Source: Pleomorphomonas sp. JP5 (GTDB lineage: Bacteria; Pseudomonadota; Alphaproteobacteria; Rhizobiales; Pleomorphomonadaceae). Taken from it: 64,000 nucleotides of DNA. A program made the position numbers and the translations under genes. The stretch covers positions 1,051,106 to 1,115,105 of the forward strand of contig NZ_JAMDLI010000008.1 in assembly GCF_023721815.1 (NCBI RefSeq). The letters run 5' to 3'. The notes below the pieces were generated by a model. It saw only the letters and a program-made list of their open reading frames with translations, made no database searches and was not told where the DNA came from. Numbering within the stretch: position 1 is the stretch's first letter; each line of letters starts with the position of its first letter. Shown here one piece after another: positions 9,559 to 18,689 of this stretch.

Positions 9559-11265
9559 ATGTTCCTTAATCGAGTCAAGTTGTGGAAGGTAATTGGCACA
9601 GCCGTTGCGATCTTCATTACGTTAACGGTGTGCTTGCTTCTCTCCGTCGTCTACACGACGCTGTCGGCCGATGCCTCTCGGCAAGCATTTGAAAAACAGA
9701 TGATCGCCATCCGCACGGGAGCCCTTCTGATGCAGAAGGACGTCGCGGACACGACGATCGCCTGGTCGGGGGATGCCGTCGACCACATCGAGATGCCGGC
9801 CATCCCGCCGTTCCCGACCCACAACCTCATCGACAACCTCACGCGCACGGCAGACGCAGCGGCCACCATCTTCATTTACGACGCCGCCAAGGACGACTTC
9901 ACGCGCGCGACGACCTCGATCAAGAAGGCTGACGGAAGCCGCGCGATCGGCACCGACCTCGGCAAGGCCTCACCTGCCTACGCGGCCGTCAAGGCGGGGC
10001 GCACCTTTACCGGCGAGGCCGCCATCCTCGGCGTGCCCTATCTCACCATCTACACGCCGATCAAGACTGCGGCCGGTCAGGTGATCGGCATACTGTTTGC
10101 GGGCATTCCCGAAAGCACCGTCGCCGCCACCAAGGATGGATTGGTGTTGAAGGTCTCCCTTCTCGGACTGCTGCTGGCCGCGCTGATGTCCGTCGGCGCA
10201 TCCTGGCTGGTGGCTCGGCTCATCCGCCCCGTGGCGCAGCTCTCAGGATTGATGGAGCGCATTTCCCGGGACGATCTCGCCGAGGAAATCCCCTACGCCA
10301 CATATGGTAACGAGGTGGGAACCATCGCCCGCGCCGTCGTCATCTTGAAGGAGAGCGCCCTCACCCGCATCGCGCTCGAGAAGGACAAGACGGTCGAGGC
10401 ATCCGACCGTGCTGCGCGACAGGAACGCATCGAGAAACTGATCGATGACTTCCGTGCGTCCACCCGGACGGCGCTCGGCGCGGTAAACAAGACGGTCGAG
10501 GATCTGCTTGCTGCCGCCGGCTCGCTGGGCACCGGCGCCCTGCGCACGGTGCAAGATGCAGGCGCAGCCTCGAATGCTTCATGCGACGCAACCGACAACG
10601 TGCAGGCCGTCGCGTCCGCGACCGAAGAGCTTGCCGCGTCGATCAGCGAAATTTCAGGGCAGATCCAGCGTACCGGCGTCATTGTCGCCGAGGCGGCGCG
10701 GGGAACGCGCGATGCCGACACCAAGATCAATCGCCTCGCCCTCGGCGCGACCAAGATCGGAGAGGTCGTCACGCTGATCAAGGAGATCGCCGAGCAGACC
10801 AATCTCCTGGCCCTGAACGCGACCATCGAGGCCGCGAGGGCCGGCGAAGCGGGCAAGGGATTCGCTGTCGTCGCTTCGGAAGTGAAGAACCTGGCCGGAC
10901 AGACCGCCAAGGCAACCGAGGAGATCGCTGCCCAGGTCGACAATATCCAAGAGGCCACCGCCGACGCCGTCGAGGCAATCCAGACCATCAGCACGACGAT
11001 GCAGGAGGTCGACCGCTACACTGGCGCCATCGCCGCCGCCGTCGAGGAGCAGGGAGCGGCCACCGACGACATCAGCCGTTCGGTCAACGCGGCGGCGGCA
11101 GGCTCGCAGAAGGTGGCGACCAATGTCGGCGCCGTATTGACCACCGCTCGCGAAACCGAGACCGCAGCGCAAAAGCTGGATCGGGATTCGCGCGAAGTGG
11201 CCGACGAAGCGGACCAGTTGCGCTCGACCATCGACACATTCCTCAGTGCCGTCGTCGCCGCCTGA
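9559..11265 (+). CDS. Methyl-accepting chemotaxis protein with periplasmic Cache domain
   Basis: A 568-residue chemoreceptor. It has a first membrane helix at about 8-32, a periplasmic Cache-type sensor at about 35-190 (the [15 protein letters not shown] and [17 protein letters not shown] segments are typical), and a second helix at about 192-214. HAMP follows, then a signalling domain with the conserved hairpin tip [20 protein letters not shown]. The ligand is unknown; Cache domains often bind small carboxylates or amino acids. TTG 9541 is also in frame; ATG 9559 is the more likely start. A hairpin follows the stop. Confidence 0.93.
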   Translation: MFLNRVKLWKVIGTAVAIFITLTVCLLLSVVYTTLSADASRQAFEKQMIAIRTGALLMQKDVADTTIAWSGDAVDHIEMPAIPPFPTHNLIDNLTRTADAAATIFIYDAAKDDFTRATTSIKKADGSRAIGTDLGKASPAYAAVKAGRTFTGEAAILGVPYLTIYTPIKTAAGQVIGILFAGIPESTVAATKDGLVLKVSLLGLLLAALMSVGASWLVARLIRPVAQLSGLMERISRDDLAEEIPYATYGNEVGTIARAVVILKESALTRIALEKDKTVEASDRAARQERIEKLIDDFRASTRTALGAVNKTVEDLLAAAGSLGTGALRTVQDAGAASNASCDATDNVQAVASATEELAASISEISGQIQRTGVIVAEAARGTRDADTKINRLALGATKIGEVVTLIKEIAEQTNLLALNATIEAARAGEAGKGFAVVASEVKNLAGQTAKATEEIAAQVDNIQEATADAVEAIQTISTTMQEVDRYTGAIAAAVEEQGAATDDISRSVNAAAAGSQKVATNVGAVLTTARETETAAQKLDRDSREVADEADQLRSTIDTFLSAVVAA

Positions 11266-11279
11266 CGTTCAGGACCCCG

Positions 11280-11308
11280 GCTTCCGCCGGCATTCTTCTG
11301 GCGGAAGC
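11280..11308 (+). terminator. Hairpin after the chemoreceptor gene
   Basis: A perfect 9-bp stem (GCTTCCGCC / GGCGGAAGC) with an 11-nt loop starts 15 bp after the stop. No T-run follows, so it may be a weak or Rho-assisted terminator. Confidence 0.5.
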
Positions 11309-11382
11309 TCCCAAACTCAAAAAAGTAGTTGGCAGGGGCTTGCATTGCCGGAACGATCCAACTAGGTTCCGCGCCGTCATGT

Positions 11383-11459
11383 GCAGCTGTAGCTCAGTTG
11401 GCTAGAGCGTCGGATTGTGGCTCCGAAGGTCGCTGGTTCAAGCCCAGCCAGCTGTACCA
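11383..11459 (+). tRNA. tRNA-His (GTG)
   Basis: A full 77-nt cloverleaf with encoded CCA. The acceptor strands are GCAGCTG and CAGCTGT. The anticodon stem TCGGA/TCCGA encloses the loop TTGTGGC with anticodon GTG (11417-11419), and the T arm is GCTGG-TTCAAGC-CCAGC. The discriminator is A73 and the first acceptor pair is G1-T72. There is no G-1:C73 pair, the exception known for part of the Alphaproteobacteria. Confidence 0.97.
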
Positions 11460-12200
11460 TTTCTTCCTTACATATCGCACGGTGTTGGCCTTTTGCGCCG
11501 ATGACGTCCTCGCCGCTTTCGCGCTGCCAAGCCGCTTGATCGTACCGACTTGAACGAGCCCGCAAGCAGCGCTTTGCCCCCTCTTCCGCGGACAGACACG
11601 GCCTGTCGACAAGGCCCGGTTCGGAGATACCGTGCGGGATGGCGCGGAATCGTTTGTCGGCCTCCAAGCGCCAGACTGCACCGGCAACGCGATCCAGCAA
11701 CACCGCCGTGCGCTGCACGCCTCCGATCAGCTGACGGATGGCCGTATCCATCAAGGCAGACATGTCTCGGATGCCAAGCCCGCTCCACCGGGAGCCCCTG
11801 GGTGGTCGCATCTTCTATATGGGGCAGCCAGAGCCCTCCCTTCCCGGCAACGGGAACCATCCGGCAAGAGAAGCGTATCAACTCATGGCGGCGAGCGCGT
11901 TCGGCGCGAAAGAGCCACCGCAAGGGACCATCTGAGCTTCCCGGGCACGACAAACGCCCGATTTCCGCGGTCATCACGCGAAAGTGTGCGCAGATCGCGG
12001 TAATTTTTCCTCCCACGCACGTCTACACACGACTTCGTGAAAACACTTCACGGAATCCGTCCTGTCCTATTGACTTCAGGTACCCTTTTTCCGTGATGAG
12101 GTCAGTTCTATATCAACATCATCGAAGCGATACGAAAAATTGGGCTGGATTGAGACGACCCAAAGACCTCCCGACGCTCTCGAATACATGGAGTATGGAA
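11460..12200. other. Intergenic region, about 740 bp, no gene recognised
   Basis: Open frames exist on both strands but none has family features. The minus-strand frame that runs through the tRNA-His complement is a well-known false ORF type. The last 150 bp are less GC-rich and should hold the promoter of the small secreted protein. Confidence 0.4.
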
Positions 12201-12527
12201 ATGAAGACCTTCACCATCGCCGCCGTTGCTGCCGCTGCTATCGCCCTTCCGAGCCTGGCCTTTGCCGCCGAGGGAACCTATTTCGAGCCTTCCGATGGCA
12301 CATTCGTGTCCGGCACGCTGAACGCCCCTGTTGCCTCTGCCAATGAGGACGGCGCCCGCTACACTCAGGCGGTCTCCGTGTACGAGCCGGCCGACGACAC
12401 TTTCGTGACCGTCAAGGTTTCGGGCGCCCCGGTCATCGCCACGCATGACGCCGCCAAGGCCACCTCGGTTATCCGCTATTACGAGCCCGCCGACGACACC
12501 TTCGTCGAAGTGCCGGTCGGCAAGTAA
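12201..12527 (+). CDS. Small exported protein with three YEPxDxTFV repeats
   Basis: A 108-residue protein of no named family known to me. Residues 1-23 are a clear Sec signal peptide (MKTFTIAAVAAAAIALPSLAFA, cleaved AFA/AEG). The mature 85 residues hold three imperfect copies of a short motif: YFEPSDGTFVSG at 27, VYEPADDTFVTV at 60 and YYEPADDTFVEV at 93. They are spaced exactly 33 residues apart. GGAG lies 7 bp before ATG 12201. A strong hairpin follows the stop, so it is a single-gene unit between two tRNA genes. The acidic repeats might bind a metal or a surface partner, but this is speculation. Confidence 0.85.
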   Translation: MKTFTIAAVAAAAIALPSLAFAAEGTYFEPSDGTFVSGTLNAPVASANEDGARYTQAVSVYEPADDTFVTVKVSGAPVIATHDAAKATSVIRYYEPADDTFVEVPVGK

Positions 12528-12551
12528 TTTCAAGTCACCATTGCCAAAGAG

Positions 12552-12580
12552 AACGGCGCCGGCCTCTGACCGGCGCCGTT
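12552..12580 (+). terminator. Terminator after the repeat-containing secreted protein
   Basis: A perfect 11-bp stem (AACGGCGCCGG / CCGGCGCCGTT) with a 7-nt loop, running into TTTTC. It lies 25 bp after the stop codon and has the form of an intrinsic terminator. Confidence 0.85.
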
Positions 12581-12716
12581 TTCGTATGTGACGGACATGG
12601 AAAGAGCGGCATTCCCGCAGTGACGAACGAGGCATCCGGACGACACGATTTTCCCTTTGCCTTGCCAGCGAACTCGGTTATAGGAACCTTGTTTCGCGTG
12701 TCCGCGACATGGCCAT

Positions 12717-12793
12717 GCACCCGTAGCTCAGCTGGATAGAGTGCTGCCCTCCGAAGGCAGAGGTCACAGGTTCGAATCCTGTCGGGTGCGCCA
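12717..12793 (+). tRNA. tRNA-Arg (CCG)
   Basis: A 77-nt cloverleaf: acceptor GCACCCG/CGGGTGC, anticodon stem CTGCC/GGCAG with loop CTCCGAA and anticodon CCG (12751-12753), T arm ACAGG-TTCGAAT-CCTGT, discriminator G and encoded CCA. Confidence 0.97.
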
Positions 12794-12927
12794 ACTCTTT
12801 CTTTTATTTCGACATATTGATTCTGCTGACGGCTTCTGGACAGCAAGACGTCAGCACCCCGAAGCTGCACTCAGGCAGGCAAGGGGGATATTGCCGAACG
12901 CACAAGGCCGGACACTGCGTCGCTATG

Positions 12928-13797
12928 TTAGCGGTCAAAGCGGATCGGCAAGCTCAGTTTCAAAGTGCGGCTTGCAACTCCATCTGGAAAGGCTGGCATG
13001 CTGCCGCTACGCCTGACAAGGGCCAACGCAGCTGCGTCAAAGTCACGGTTTCCCGAGCTGCGCGAGAGACTGATCGCGGAAATGCTTCCCGAAGAAGCGA
13101 CCGTGAAGCTGATGACAGCCTGCAGCCCACGCTGGGCGCTCATGTCCAGAGACCGGCGCTGACGCATGATGCGGGCCCGAATCTTTGCGACATACCCTTT
13201 GAGCGCATCCGCGTCGGGTTTGCCAGCTCCCGATGCCTTGGGCGTCTCCTGCGAAGCGACAGAAGCCGGCTTGCTGCTTTTGGCGACTGCCGCCTGAGCC
13301 GGCGGAACGGTTCGTGTCTGCGCGGGTGACGGCTGAGCCTTTTTAGGCGGGCGCGGCTTCTTCGGTGGCAGCACTGTCGGCAGAACCTTCTCGGCTACGA
13401 CCGTCTCGAGCGGCTCAACCTGGGCCGTTTCCACCGGAACATCCGATGACGACGAGACATCCGGGGGCGTATCCATCACAGTCCCCTGCGGTGGCTCATC
13501 GAGATTGACCTGATCGACGGCCTCCAAAGACGTCTCGGTGGGCTTCACATCCGGAACGTCTTTGGAGGCAACGCTTTCGACACTCTCGGCAGGAGGCAGC
13601 GCGAGCTCTGGCGGCAGATCGATCATGATCGCGGCTTCCGGCGCCTCGACGGCACGGTCCAGGGCGGTTCTGTTCAGCAGAAGAAGGGCGCCGATCACAT
13701 GCAGGCCAAACACCATGGCAAAGGCGGTGGCCCATGCCAGCGAGCCTCCCCCGCCATGGTCTGCCACACCCCCGCTACCATCAAACGTCATCGCCAT
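12928..13797 (-). CDS. tonB: TonB family energy-transducing protein
   Basis: A 289-residue protein with a membrane anchor (about 19-41). A long proline- and lysine-rich periplasmic spacer follows (PPKKPRPPKKAQP near 145), then a C-terminal TonB domain of about 90 residues (LKGYVAKIRARIMRQRR, then DFDAAALALVRRSGSMPAFP). TonB spans the periplasm and passes proton-motive energy to outer-membrane receptors. It is the last gene of the minus-strand heme operon, after exbB and exbD, so its main client is probably the heme receptor upstream. Confidence 0.93.
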   Translation of the reverse strand: MAMTFDGSGGVADHGGGGSLAWATAFAMVFGLHVIGALLLLNRTALDRAVEAPEAAIMIDLPPELALPPAESVESVASKDVPDVKPTETSLEAVDQVNLDEPPQGTVMDTPPDVSSSSDVPVETAQVEPLETVVAEKVLPTVLPPKKPRPPKKAQPSPAQTRTVPPAQAAVAKSSKPASVASQETPKASGAGKPDADALKGYVAKIRARIMRQRRSLDMSAQRGLQAVISFTVASSGSISAISLSRSSGNRDFDAAALALVRRSGSMPAFPDGVASRTLKLSLPIRFDR

Positions 13798-13823
13798 TGA
13801 AGTCGGCTCTTTCCTGTAGTGGA

Positions 13824-14267
13824 TCAGGGCAGCGCTTCGCCGGAGCCAGCGGTGGGCGCTGTCTCCAGCCCGACGAGCGCAATCTTGAGGTAACCGGCCG
13901 CACGCAGGGCATTCATGATGGACATCAGATCGCCGTAGGAGACAGCACGGTCGGCGCGCAGGAATACCCGCTCGTCACGATTTCCGCCCGTGAACTCATC
14001 GACTGCGACCTGGAGGTCACCCGGCTGCACCGTCTCGTTGTCGAGAGCCAGGGTCAGGTCTTCCTTCACCGTCAGATAGAGCGGCTTGTCCGGCCGCCTG
14101 GCCGGTTCCGCCGTCGAACCTGGCAAATCGACCTGAACATCGACCGTCGCCAAAGGGGCCGCGACCATGAAGATGATCAGCAGCACCAGCATCACGTCGA
14201 TAAAGGGCGTCACGTTGATCTCGTGCGCCTCGACCATCTCTTCGCCTTCGTCGAGGGAACCTGCCAT
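13824..14267 (-). CDS. exbD: Biopolymer transport protein ExbD
   Basis: A 147-residue inner-membrane protein with one N-terminal helix (FIDVMLVLLIIFMVAAPLA, about 22-40). It carries the conserved aspartate in INVTPFIDVMLVLL that channels protons, then a periplasmic domain. Its start overlaps the exbB stop by one base (TGATG), indicating coupled translation. It forms the proton-driven ExbB-ExbD motor for TonB. Confidence 0.95.
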   Translation of the reverse strand: MAGSLDEGEEMVEAHEINVTPFIDVMLVLLIIFMVAAPLATVDVQVDLPGSTAEPARRPDKPLYLTVKEDLTLALDNETVQPGDLQVAVDEFTGGNRDERVFLRADRAVSYGDLMSIMNALRAAGYLKIALVGLETAPTAGSGEALP

Positions 14268-14983
14268 CAGCGGGCCTCATGCGGTTTGGGCTGCATCACG
14301 TGCTGGCGGTCCGCATCGCGGGATACGAGACGTTGAATTTCAGCGGAAAGGTCCCCGATATCCGCCTTGTAGCCAGCGATCCAGCGGGCGAACATGTTGT
14401 AGATGACGACGGCCGGGATAGCGGCCACGAGACCGATCGCCGTGGCCAAGAGGGCCTCCGCAATACCCGGCGCAACGACGGCGAGATTGGTCGTCTGGGC
14501 TTTCGATATGCCGACAAAGGCATTCATGATGCCCCAAACCGTGCCGAAAAGGCCGACGAATGGCGCCGTGGAGCCGATCGTCGCCAGAAGTCCGGTGCCC
14601 TTCATCATCCGACGGCCGGCCGCAAGCTGAATACGGTCCAACCGCGACCCCACTCTCTCCTTGAGCCCCGCCGAGGGTGCCCCCTCCGAAAGCCGCACCT
14701 CATGGGCGGCAGCCCGCACCATGGCGCCAACCGGCCCACGGACGAATCCATCGGATGCCGCAGCCTCGTTGAGGCTGGACGCCTCTCCGATCCGTCTGGC
14801 GCTCCGAGCAAGCCGGCGACGGGCCACCAGCAGTTCGCCCGTTTTGACAAGAAAGACCGTCCAGGTGGCGAGGGAGACGACGGCAAGGCCGATCATGACA
14901 GATTTGACGATAATGTCCGCTGCCAGGAACATGCCGATCGGCGAGAGGTCGTGTGGAAGTATTTCGGTGGCGATGGCGTTCAT
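14267..14983 (-). CDS. exbB: Biopolymer transport protein ExbB (MotA/TolQ/ExbB channel)
   Basis: A 238-residue protein with three membrane segments: about 17-46 and a C-terminal pair at about 130-195. The pair holds the conserved LATIGSTAPFVGLFGTVWG stretch of the family. It forms the proton channel of the TonB motor with ExbD. ATG 14983 overlaps the stop of the preceding exported-protein gene (ATGA), so the whole run from the heme receptor to tonB reads as one operon. Confidence 0.95.
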   Translation of the reverse strand: MNAIATEILPHDLSPIGMFLAADIIVKSVMIGLAVVSLATWTVFLVKTGELLVARRRLARSARRIGEASSLNEAAASDGFVRGPVGAMVRAAAHEVRLSEGAPSAGLKERVGSRLDRIQLAAGRRMMKGTGLLATIGSTAPFVGLFGTVWGIMNAFVGISKAQTTNLAVVAPGIAEALLATAIGLVAAIPAVVIYNMFARWIAGYKADIGDLSAEIQRLVSRDADRQHVMQPKPHEAR

Positions 14984-15465
14984 TGGCGAAGCTCCGCCGG
15001 CGCGCGTGAAGAAAGCACCAGCAGATCAAGGCAGTTCGGCACAGGACCTTCAGGATCAGTGCAATCCATGACTTCGTTCACCAGAATGTGGTCGATGTTT
15101 TCGCAGCCGATACCGGTGATGGGAAATGACTTCACCATGGTCTTTTCCGCGGCAAGTGGTCCGAGCGCCGCAGCAAGGCGCTTTGAAACGATGCTCTCTC
15201 TGTCAAAAACGACCAGGTCGAGCTTCAACTGGGAAAGCGGCCGATCAAAGCCGTTGCGTATGACGACCGTCGCGCGACAATCCGCCCCCGACATCTCGAG
15301 CTTGTTGAGTTCCAGGCCGATGGTACGAGCTTCCGCCTGCGCCATCGCCGACGACGGCAAACAGATGAGGCCAACCGCCATGCACCCGGTCACGACCAGG
15401 CGGACGAGCCTACTCTGGATTCCGGCTCCGATTGACGTTGGATTATCGTTATTTTTCATGGCCAT
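14980..15465 (-). CDS. Conserved exported protein of the heme-uptake operon, unknown function
   Basis: A 161-residue protein with an N-terminal hydrophobic export signal (about 20-43, ending SSAMAQAEA). A periplasmic domain of about 118 residues follows. Three of its cysteines (in GADCR, GIGCEN and PNCLD) and the Cys of VMDCTD could form disulfides. It lies between hutX and exbB with a 4-bp overlap to exbB. Similar genes are placed this way in other alphaproteobacterial heme loci. It may assist the TonB-ExbBD system, but that is inferred only from position. Confidence 0.75.
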   Translation of the reverse strand: MAMKNNDNPTSIGAGIQSRLVRLVVTGCMAVGLICLPSSAMAQAEARTIGLELNKLEMSGADCRATVVIRNGFDRPLSQLKLDLVVFDRESIVSKRLAAALGPLAAEKTMVKSFPITGIGCENIDHILVNEVMDCTDPEGPVPNCLDLLVLSSRAPAELRQ

Positions 15466-15482
15466 CCCGTTGAGCGAGCCCC

Positions 15483-15980
15483 TCAGGTCGCCATCTTTGA
15501 TCGCAGCGCTTCAAACGCCTCGACCTGATCGGGCAACAGCTCTCTTGCCGCATCGCGGCGGACGAAAACCTTGAACATGGCCTCGCCGTCGCTGTTCATG
15601 AACTGGACTGACAGCGAGCGACGGCCATGGAACATGCGGTCGACGAAGTAGATCCCGGCGCAGCGGTCGGCCTTGATGTGGCCGCCAATCGGGCTGTCAC
15701 CATGGATGTTGAAGTATCCGTGGCCATAGCTGCCGTCAGGCAATGCACCAACACATTCCAGCACGATATCCGACGTGTGGACGATGAAAAGAACCTCGCC
15801 CCAGCCAGTCAGCTCGCGCCATATATCGGCGAACTTCTCCTGGTGTACGGGAACCGCTGCACCTGTGGGCAGGTGGTCAAGCACGACGCGGGATGAAACA
15901 CCGGCCTTTGCTGCAATGGCCTCGACGACCCCATCGGGGTTTTCGGCAAGTGCGGCGACAGCCGCAGCGGATCCAGACAT
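15483..15980 (-). CDS. hutX: Heme utilisation cytosolic carrier protein, HutX/ChuX family
   Basis: A 165-residue cytosolic protein. Family features include VVLDHLPTGAAVPV near 35, FADIWRELTGWGEVLFIVHTSD near 50 and GGHIKADRCAGIYFVDR near 110. HutX/ChuX proteins bind incoming heme and hand it to degrading enzymes. Its neighbours, an IsdG-like monooxygenase 31 bp upstream and the receptor gene, support this. The frame extends to 16055, but ATG 15980, preceded by GGGAG, matches the family start. Confidence 0.92.
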   Translation of the reverse strand: MSGSAAAVAALAENPDGVVEAIAAKAGVSSRVVLDHLPTGAAVPVHQEKFADIWRELTGWGEVLFIVHTSDIVLECVGALPDGSYGHGYFNIHGDSPIGGHIKADRCAGIYFVDRMFHGRRSLSVQFMNSDGEAMFKVFVRRDAARELLPDQVEAFEALRSKMAT

Positions 15981-16011
15981 TTTATGACTCCCAACAGGCC
16001 TTGAGCCCCCC

Positions 16012-16365
16012 TCAGGCGGCCGACGCCGAGATTTCGCGGCGTACGCCGTCGCCATCTTCGGCGATGATCACGTGGAAGCCCTCAAAATGTGGGCCGCCGA
16101 GATAGATGTTCTGCCGGCGCTCGCTCGCCTTGGCATGCGCAAGGCGGAAAGCATCTGATTTCGTCCAGGCGACAAAATCGTCATAGCTCTCCCAAAGCGT
16201 ATGCGAAGCATAAAGCCTGTGATCTTCGGCCTCCGGACCCTTCAGAAGCTGGAATTCAAGGTAACCAGGCACGTCCTTGAGGCGGCTTTCACGCGAGCGC
16301 CAGATTGTCTCGAAGGTCTCTTCTTCGCCGAGGAGGACATGGAAGCGGTTCATAGCGATATACAT
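16012..16365 (-). CDS. hmuQ: IsdG-like heme-degrading monooxygenase (HmuQ/HmuD type)
   Basis: A 117-residue dimeric alpha-beta barrel (ABM fold) protein. The catalytic triad of the IsdG family is in place: N6, W67 and H77, with SRESRLKDVPGYLEFQLLKG between. Rhizobial HmuQ/HmuD proteins of this family open the heme ring and release iron. Its position directly after the heme receptor gene (27 bp) and before hutX gives strong context. GGAG lies 9 bp before ATG 16365. The symbol follows the Bradyrhizobium name and is an assignment by similarity. Confidence 0.88.
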   Translation of the reverse strand: MYIAMNRFHVLLGEEETFETIWRSRESRLKDVPGYLEFQLLKGPEAEDHRLYASHTLWESYDDFVAWTKSDAFRLAHAKASERRQNIYLGGPHFEGFHVIIAEDGDGVRREISASAA

Positions 16366-16392
16366 GGGTCATTTCTCCAGTTTGGGGACGTT

Positions 16393-18477
16393 TCAGCCAC
16401 CGAATCGAGCGTTCAGGGTGAACATCACGCTCATGCCGGCGCTCGGCTCGTCACTCAGATATTCGGTGTAGGTTTTGTCGAAGAGGTTCCTGACCTCGAC
16501 GCCCATCGACAGATTGTCCGTCGCTTGCCAGTTGGCAAAGAGGTTGACGAGGTTATAGGCGTCGCTCGAACTGACGGTCGACGGAACGTCATTCTGCGCG
16601 AAGACGGATTCAAGCTGCGCACCGACGCTAAGTTTCCGGTCGAGGAATCGCATTCCGGCCGTCGTCACGATCTTGGCCGCCGGCACGGTCGCAAGGGCTT
16701 CACCGGTGTCGTCATTCTTGCCATCGACCACCGATGCGGCGATGCTGGTGAAAAAGCGCTCCGCATCATAGGCGGCTTCAAGTTCGAAACCGGTCAGCGT
16801 GCCTTGGCCAATGTTCACATACTGATAGGTGGATGTCGCCCAGTTTCCCGTCATGTTGAACTTGGCATCGATGAAGTTGTCGATGCGATTGTGGAACCAA
16901 GCCGTCTTCAGGCGCAGCCGGTCGTCCGCCGCAAAAACGCCATTGCGCGCATAATTGACGCCCATCTCAAAGTTATGCGCGGTCTCAGGGCTGAGATTGG
17001 GATTGGGTAGAAAGGTAAAGTTGGCAGAGCCGGGATGCGTGCCTGTGATCAGCGTCTCGGTGACGGAGGGTGCCCGGTAGCCTTCGGCGTAGGTACCATA
17101 GATCTGCAGGCCCTCGGCAATGGTGCCCTCGAACGGTTTCACACCGACGGTCACCTTGGGCGATAGGCGCCTACCGTCGGTCGAGGCATCGGCGCTGTCG
17201 AGGCTGTAGCCATCGAAACGGAGACCACCAATAATCTCCAGCCAGTTTGAATAGCTGATCGCGTCCTCGATGAAGGCGCCATAGGCCTGCCGCTTGCCAG
17301 ATGGCGTATAGAGATCGCCACCAGAGCCCGATGCATCGAAGGTGGCGACGTCGTCACGGAAGAAGTCGCCACCATAGGTCAAGGCATGCGACAGGGATCC
17401 AGTGTCAACGCGGGATGTGTTCGAGATGTCGAAGCCAGCCGTCTTGATATCGAATGACTGCCCTAGCCCGGCATAAGTACCTGTCGTACGGGTCTCGTCC
17501 TTGTCGGTCTGCGTGTAATAGATCGACGCATTGACGTTGAAGAGCTTATCGTCTGGGTTGTCATACTCCCAGCGGGCACTTGCGATCTGCTCGTAAAGGT
17601 CGACGTCATACTGCGTGGCGGTTCGCGCTCCTCTGTCATAGTCAAAATTGTTGGCAAGATAACCGAGCGTGACGGTGTGATAGTCCGAGGGCTTGATCTC
17701 AGCCTTCAGCAGCCCGGCGCCGATACGCTCGCCCGTATTGAGGACGGCATTTCCATCGCCGTCTTCAAAGTCGCTGGCTCGATTGAAGTTGAAGCTGCCT
17801 AGAACGGCGAAGCGGTCCGAAAAGCGATAGGCTCCGGTCACGCCCGTTTCGGCATGACCGTCGTTGGTGCCGAGCACGGAGCGGCTCTTCACTGCCCAGG
17901 TCTCGTCGTCGTAGAGGAAATCGGACGGGCTGACCGTGCGCATGTTGACGATGCCGCCGATCGCACCCGAGCCATAGGCGTTGGCAACAGGGCCGCGCAG
18001 AACCGTTACTTCCTCCAGCAGACTGGGGTCGAGGTAGAATGCCCCGTTGGGGCCATGGCCTGCCTGCTGAAAGTTCTGGCGCGCGCCGTCGACGATCATC
18101 GCGACACGACCAAAACCCTCAAGGCCTCGAATATTCACGGCCGCGCCAGGATCGTCGGCGTCGATGGAGGCTTTGACACCCGGAATCCCTCGGAAAATAT
18201 CCGAATAGGTGGTCATTGCCGGCTTGGTCGCATCGTCGAGCCGCACGACAGAAACGGAGGCCAGCGTATTCACTGGCGCCTTCTTGGTCCGGTTCACTGA
18301 AACCGTAATGGTGTCGAGGAGGATTTCGTCTTGCGCTGGGCAGTCAACACCAAGCGTGCATTGGTCACTCACCACCGCAGGAGCTTCCTGAGCCACAGCC
18401 CCCGGCATAGCCGCGACGATGCTCACCCCCATGATAGCTGTTGAGGCCAACAGCCCTTCGATTCTCTTGCTCAACAT
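16393..18477 (-). CDS. hmuR: TonB-dependent heme/hemoglobin outer-membrane receptor
   Basis: A 694-residue receptor. A signal peptide (about 1-30, GAVAQE) is followed by a TonB box (DTITVSV), a plug domain (VNIRGLEGFGRVAMIVDGARQ) and a 22-strand barrel ending in F-G-G. Both signatures of heme receptors are present: GYRAP at about residue 467 and NPNL at about 491. The ORF extends to 18534, but ATG 18477, with GGGGA 7 bp before it and a signal peptide following, is preferred. The gene heads the minus-strand heme operon and is divergent from hmuTUV across about 210 bp of AT-rich DNA. Confidence 0.95.
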   Translation of the reverse strand: MLSKRIEGLLASTAIMGVSIVAAMPGAVAQEAPAVVSDQCTLGVDCPAQDEILLDTITVSVNRTKKAPVNTLASVSVVRLDDATKPAMTTYSDIFRGIPGVKASIDADDPGAAVNIRGLEGFGRVAMIVDGARQNFQQAGHGPNGAFYLDPSLLEEVTVLRGPVANAYGSGAIGGIVNMRTVSPSDFLYDDETWAVKSRSVLGTNDGHAETGVTGAYRFSDRFAVLGSFNFNRASDFEDGDGNAVLNTGERIGAGLLKAEIKPSDYHTVTLGYLANNFDYDRGARTATQYDVDLYEQIASARWEYDNPDDKLFNVNASIYYTQTDKDETRTTGTYAGLGQSFDIKTAGFDISNTSRVDTGSLSHALTYGGDFFRDDVATFDASGSGGDLYTPSGKRQAYGAFIEDAISYSNWLEIIGGLRFDGYSLDSADASTDGRRLSPKVTVGVKPFEGTIAEGLQIYGTYAEGYRAPSVTETLITGTHPGSANFTFLPNPNLSPETAHNFEMGVNYARNGVFAADDRLRLKTAWFHNRIDNFIDAKFNMTGNWATSTYQYVNIGQGTLTGFELEAAYDAERFFTSIAASVVDGKNDDTGEALATVPAAKIVTTAGMRFLDRKLSVGAQLESVFAQNDVPSTVSSSDAYNLVNLFANWQATDNLSMGVEVRNLFDKTYTEYLSDEPSAGMSVMFTLNARFGG

Positions 18478-18638
18478 TGCAATTCCCCGACACAAAGCCC
18501 TCCAAAACGCCGCTCGACCAGTCACTAAGTTCACCTCGCGCCCTTGCTGATGGGCGCTGTGAATGAGGGGCTGACGGGCGGTCCGTCTTGGCTTCTCTTG
18601 CGTCAGTAAATAAATATGAGTATGAGAGTCAAGATACT

Positions 18639-18672
18639 GTTGCGAATGAATTGCAACATTAGAATCTCTAAA
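18639..18672. promoter_or_regulatory. Candidate iron-responsive operator (Irr/ICE-like) between hmuR and hmuT
   Basis: Two adjoining inverted repeats lie just before hmuT. ATTAGA-ATC-TCTAAA (18658-18672) is an 11/12 palindrome close to the rhizobial iron control element bound by Irr (TTTAGAA...TTCTAAA type). GTTGC...GCAAC (18639-18657) adjoins it. The position suits joint control of the divergent receptor and hmuTUV operons. Assignment to Irr is by motif resemblance only. Confidence 0.45.
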
Positions 18673-18689
18673 AACTAACGAGATATCAG

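Noticed and set aside
11377..11811. Minus-strand 144-codon ORF beside tRNA-His
   Set aside because: Its C-terminus (LAGLEPATFGATIRRSSQ) is the tRNA-His complement, a common false-ORF signature, and it has no family features.
12108..12635. Minus-strand 175-codon ORF over the small secreted protein
   Set aside because: It is a mirror of the plus-strand gene and crosses its terminator; the plus-strand signal peptide and repeats are clear.
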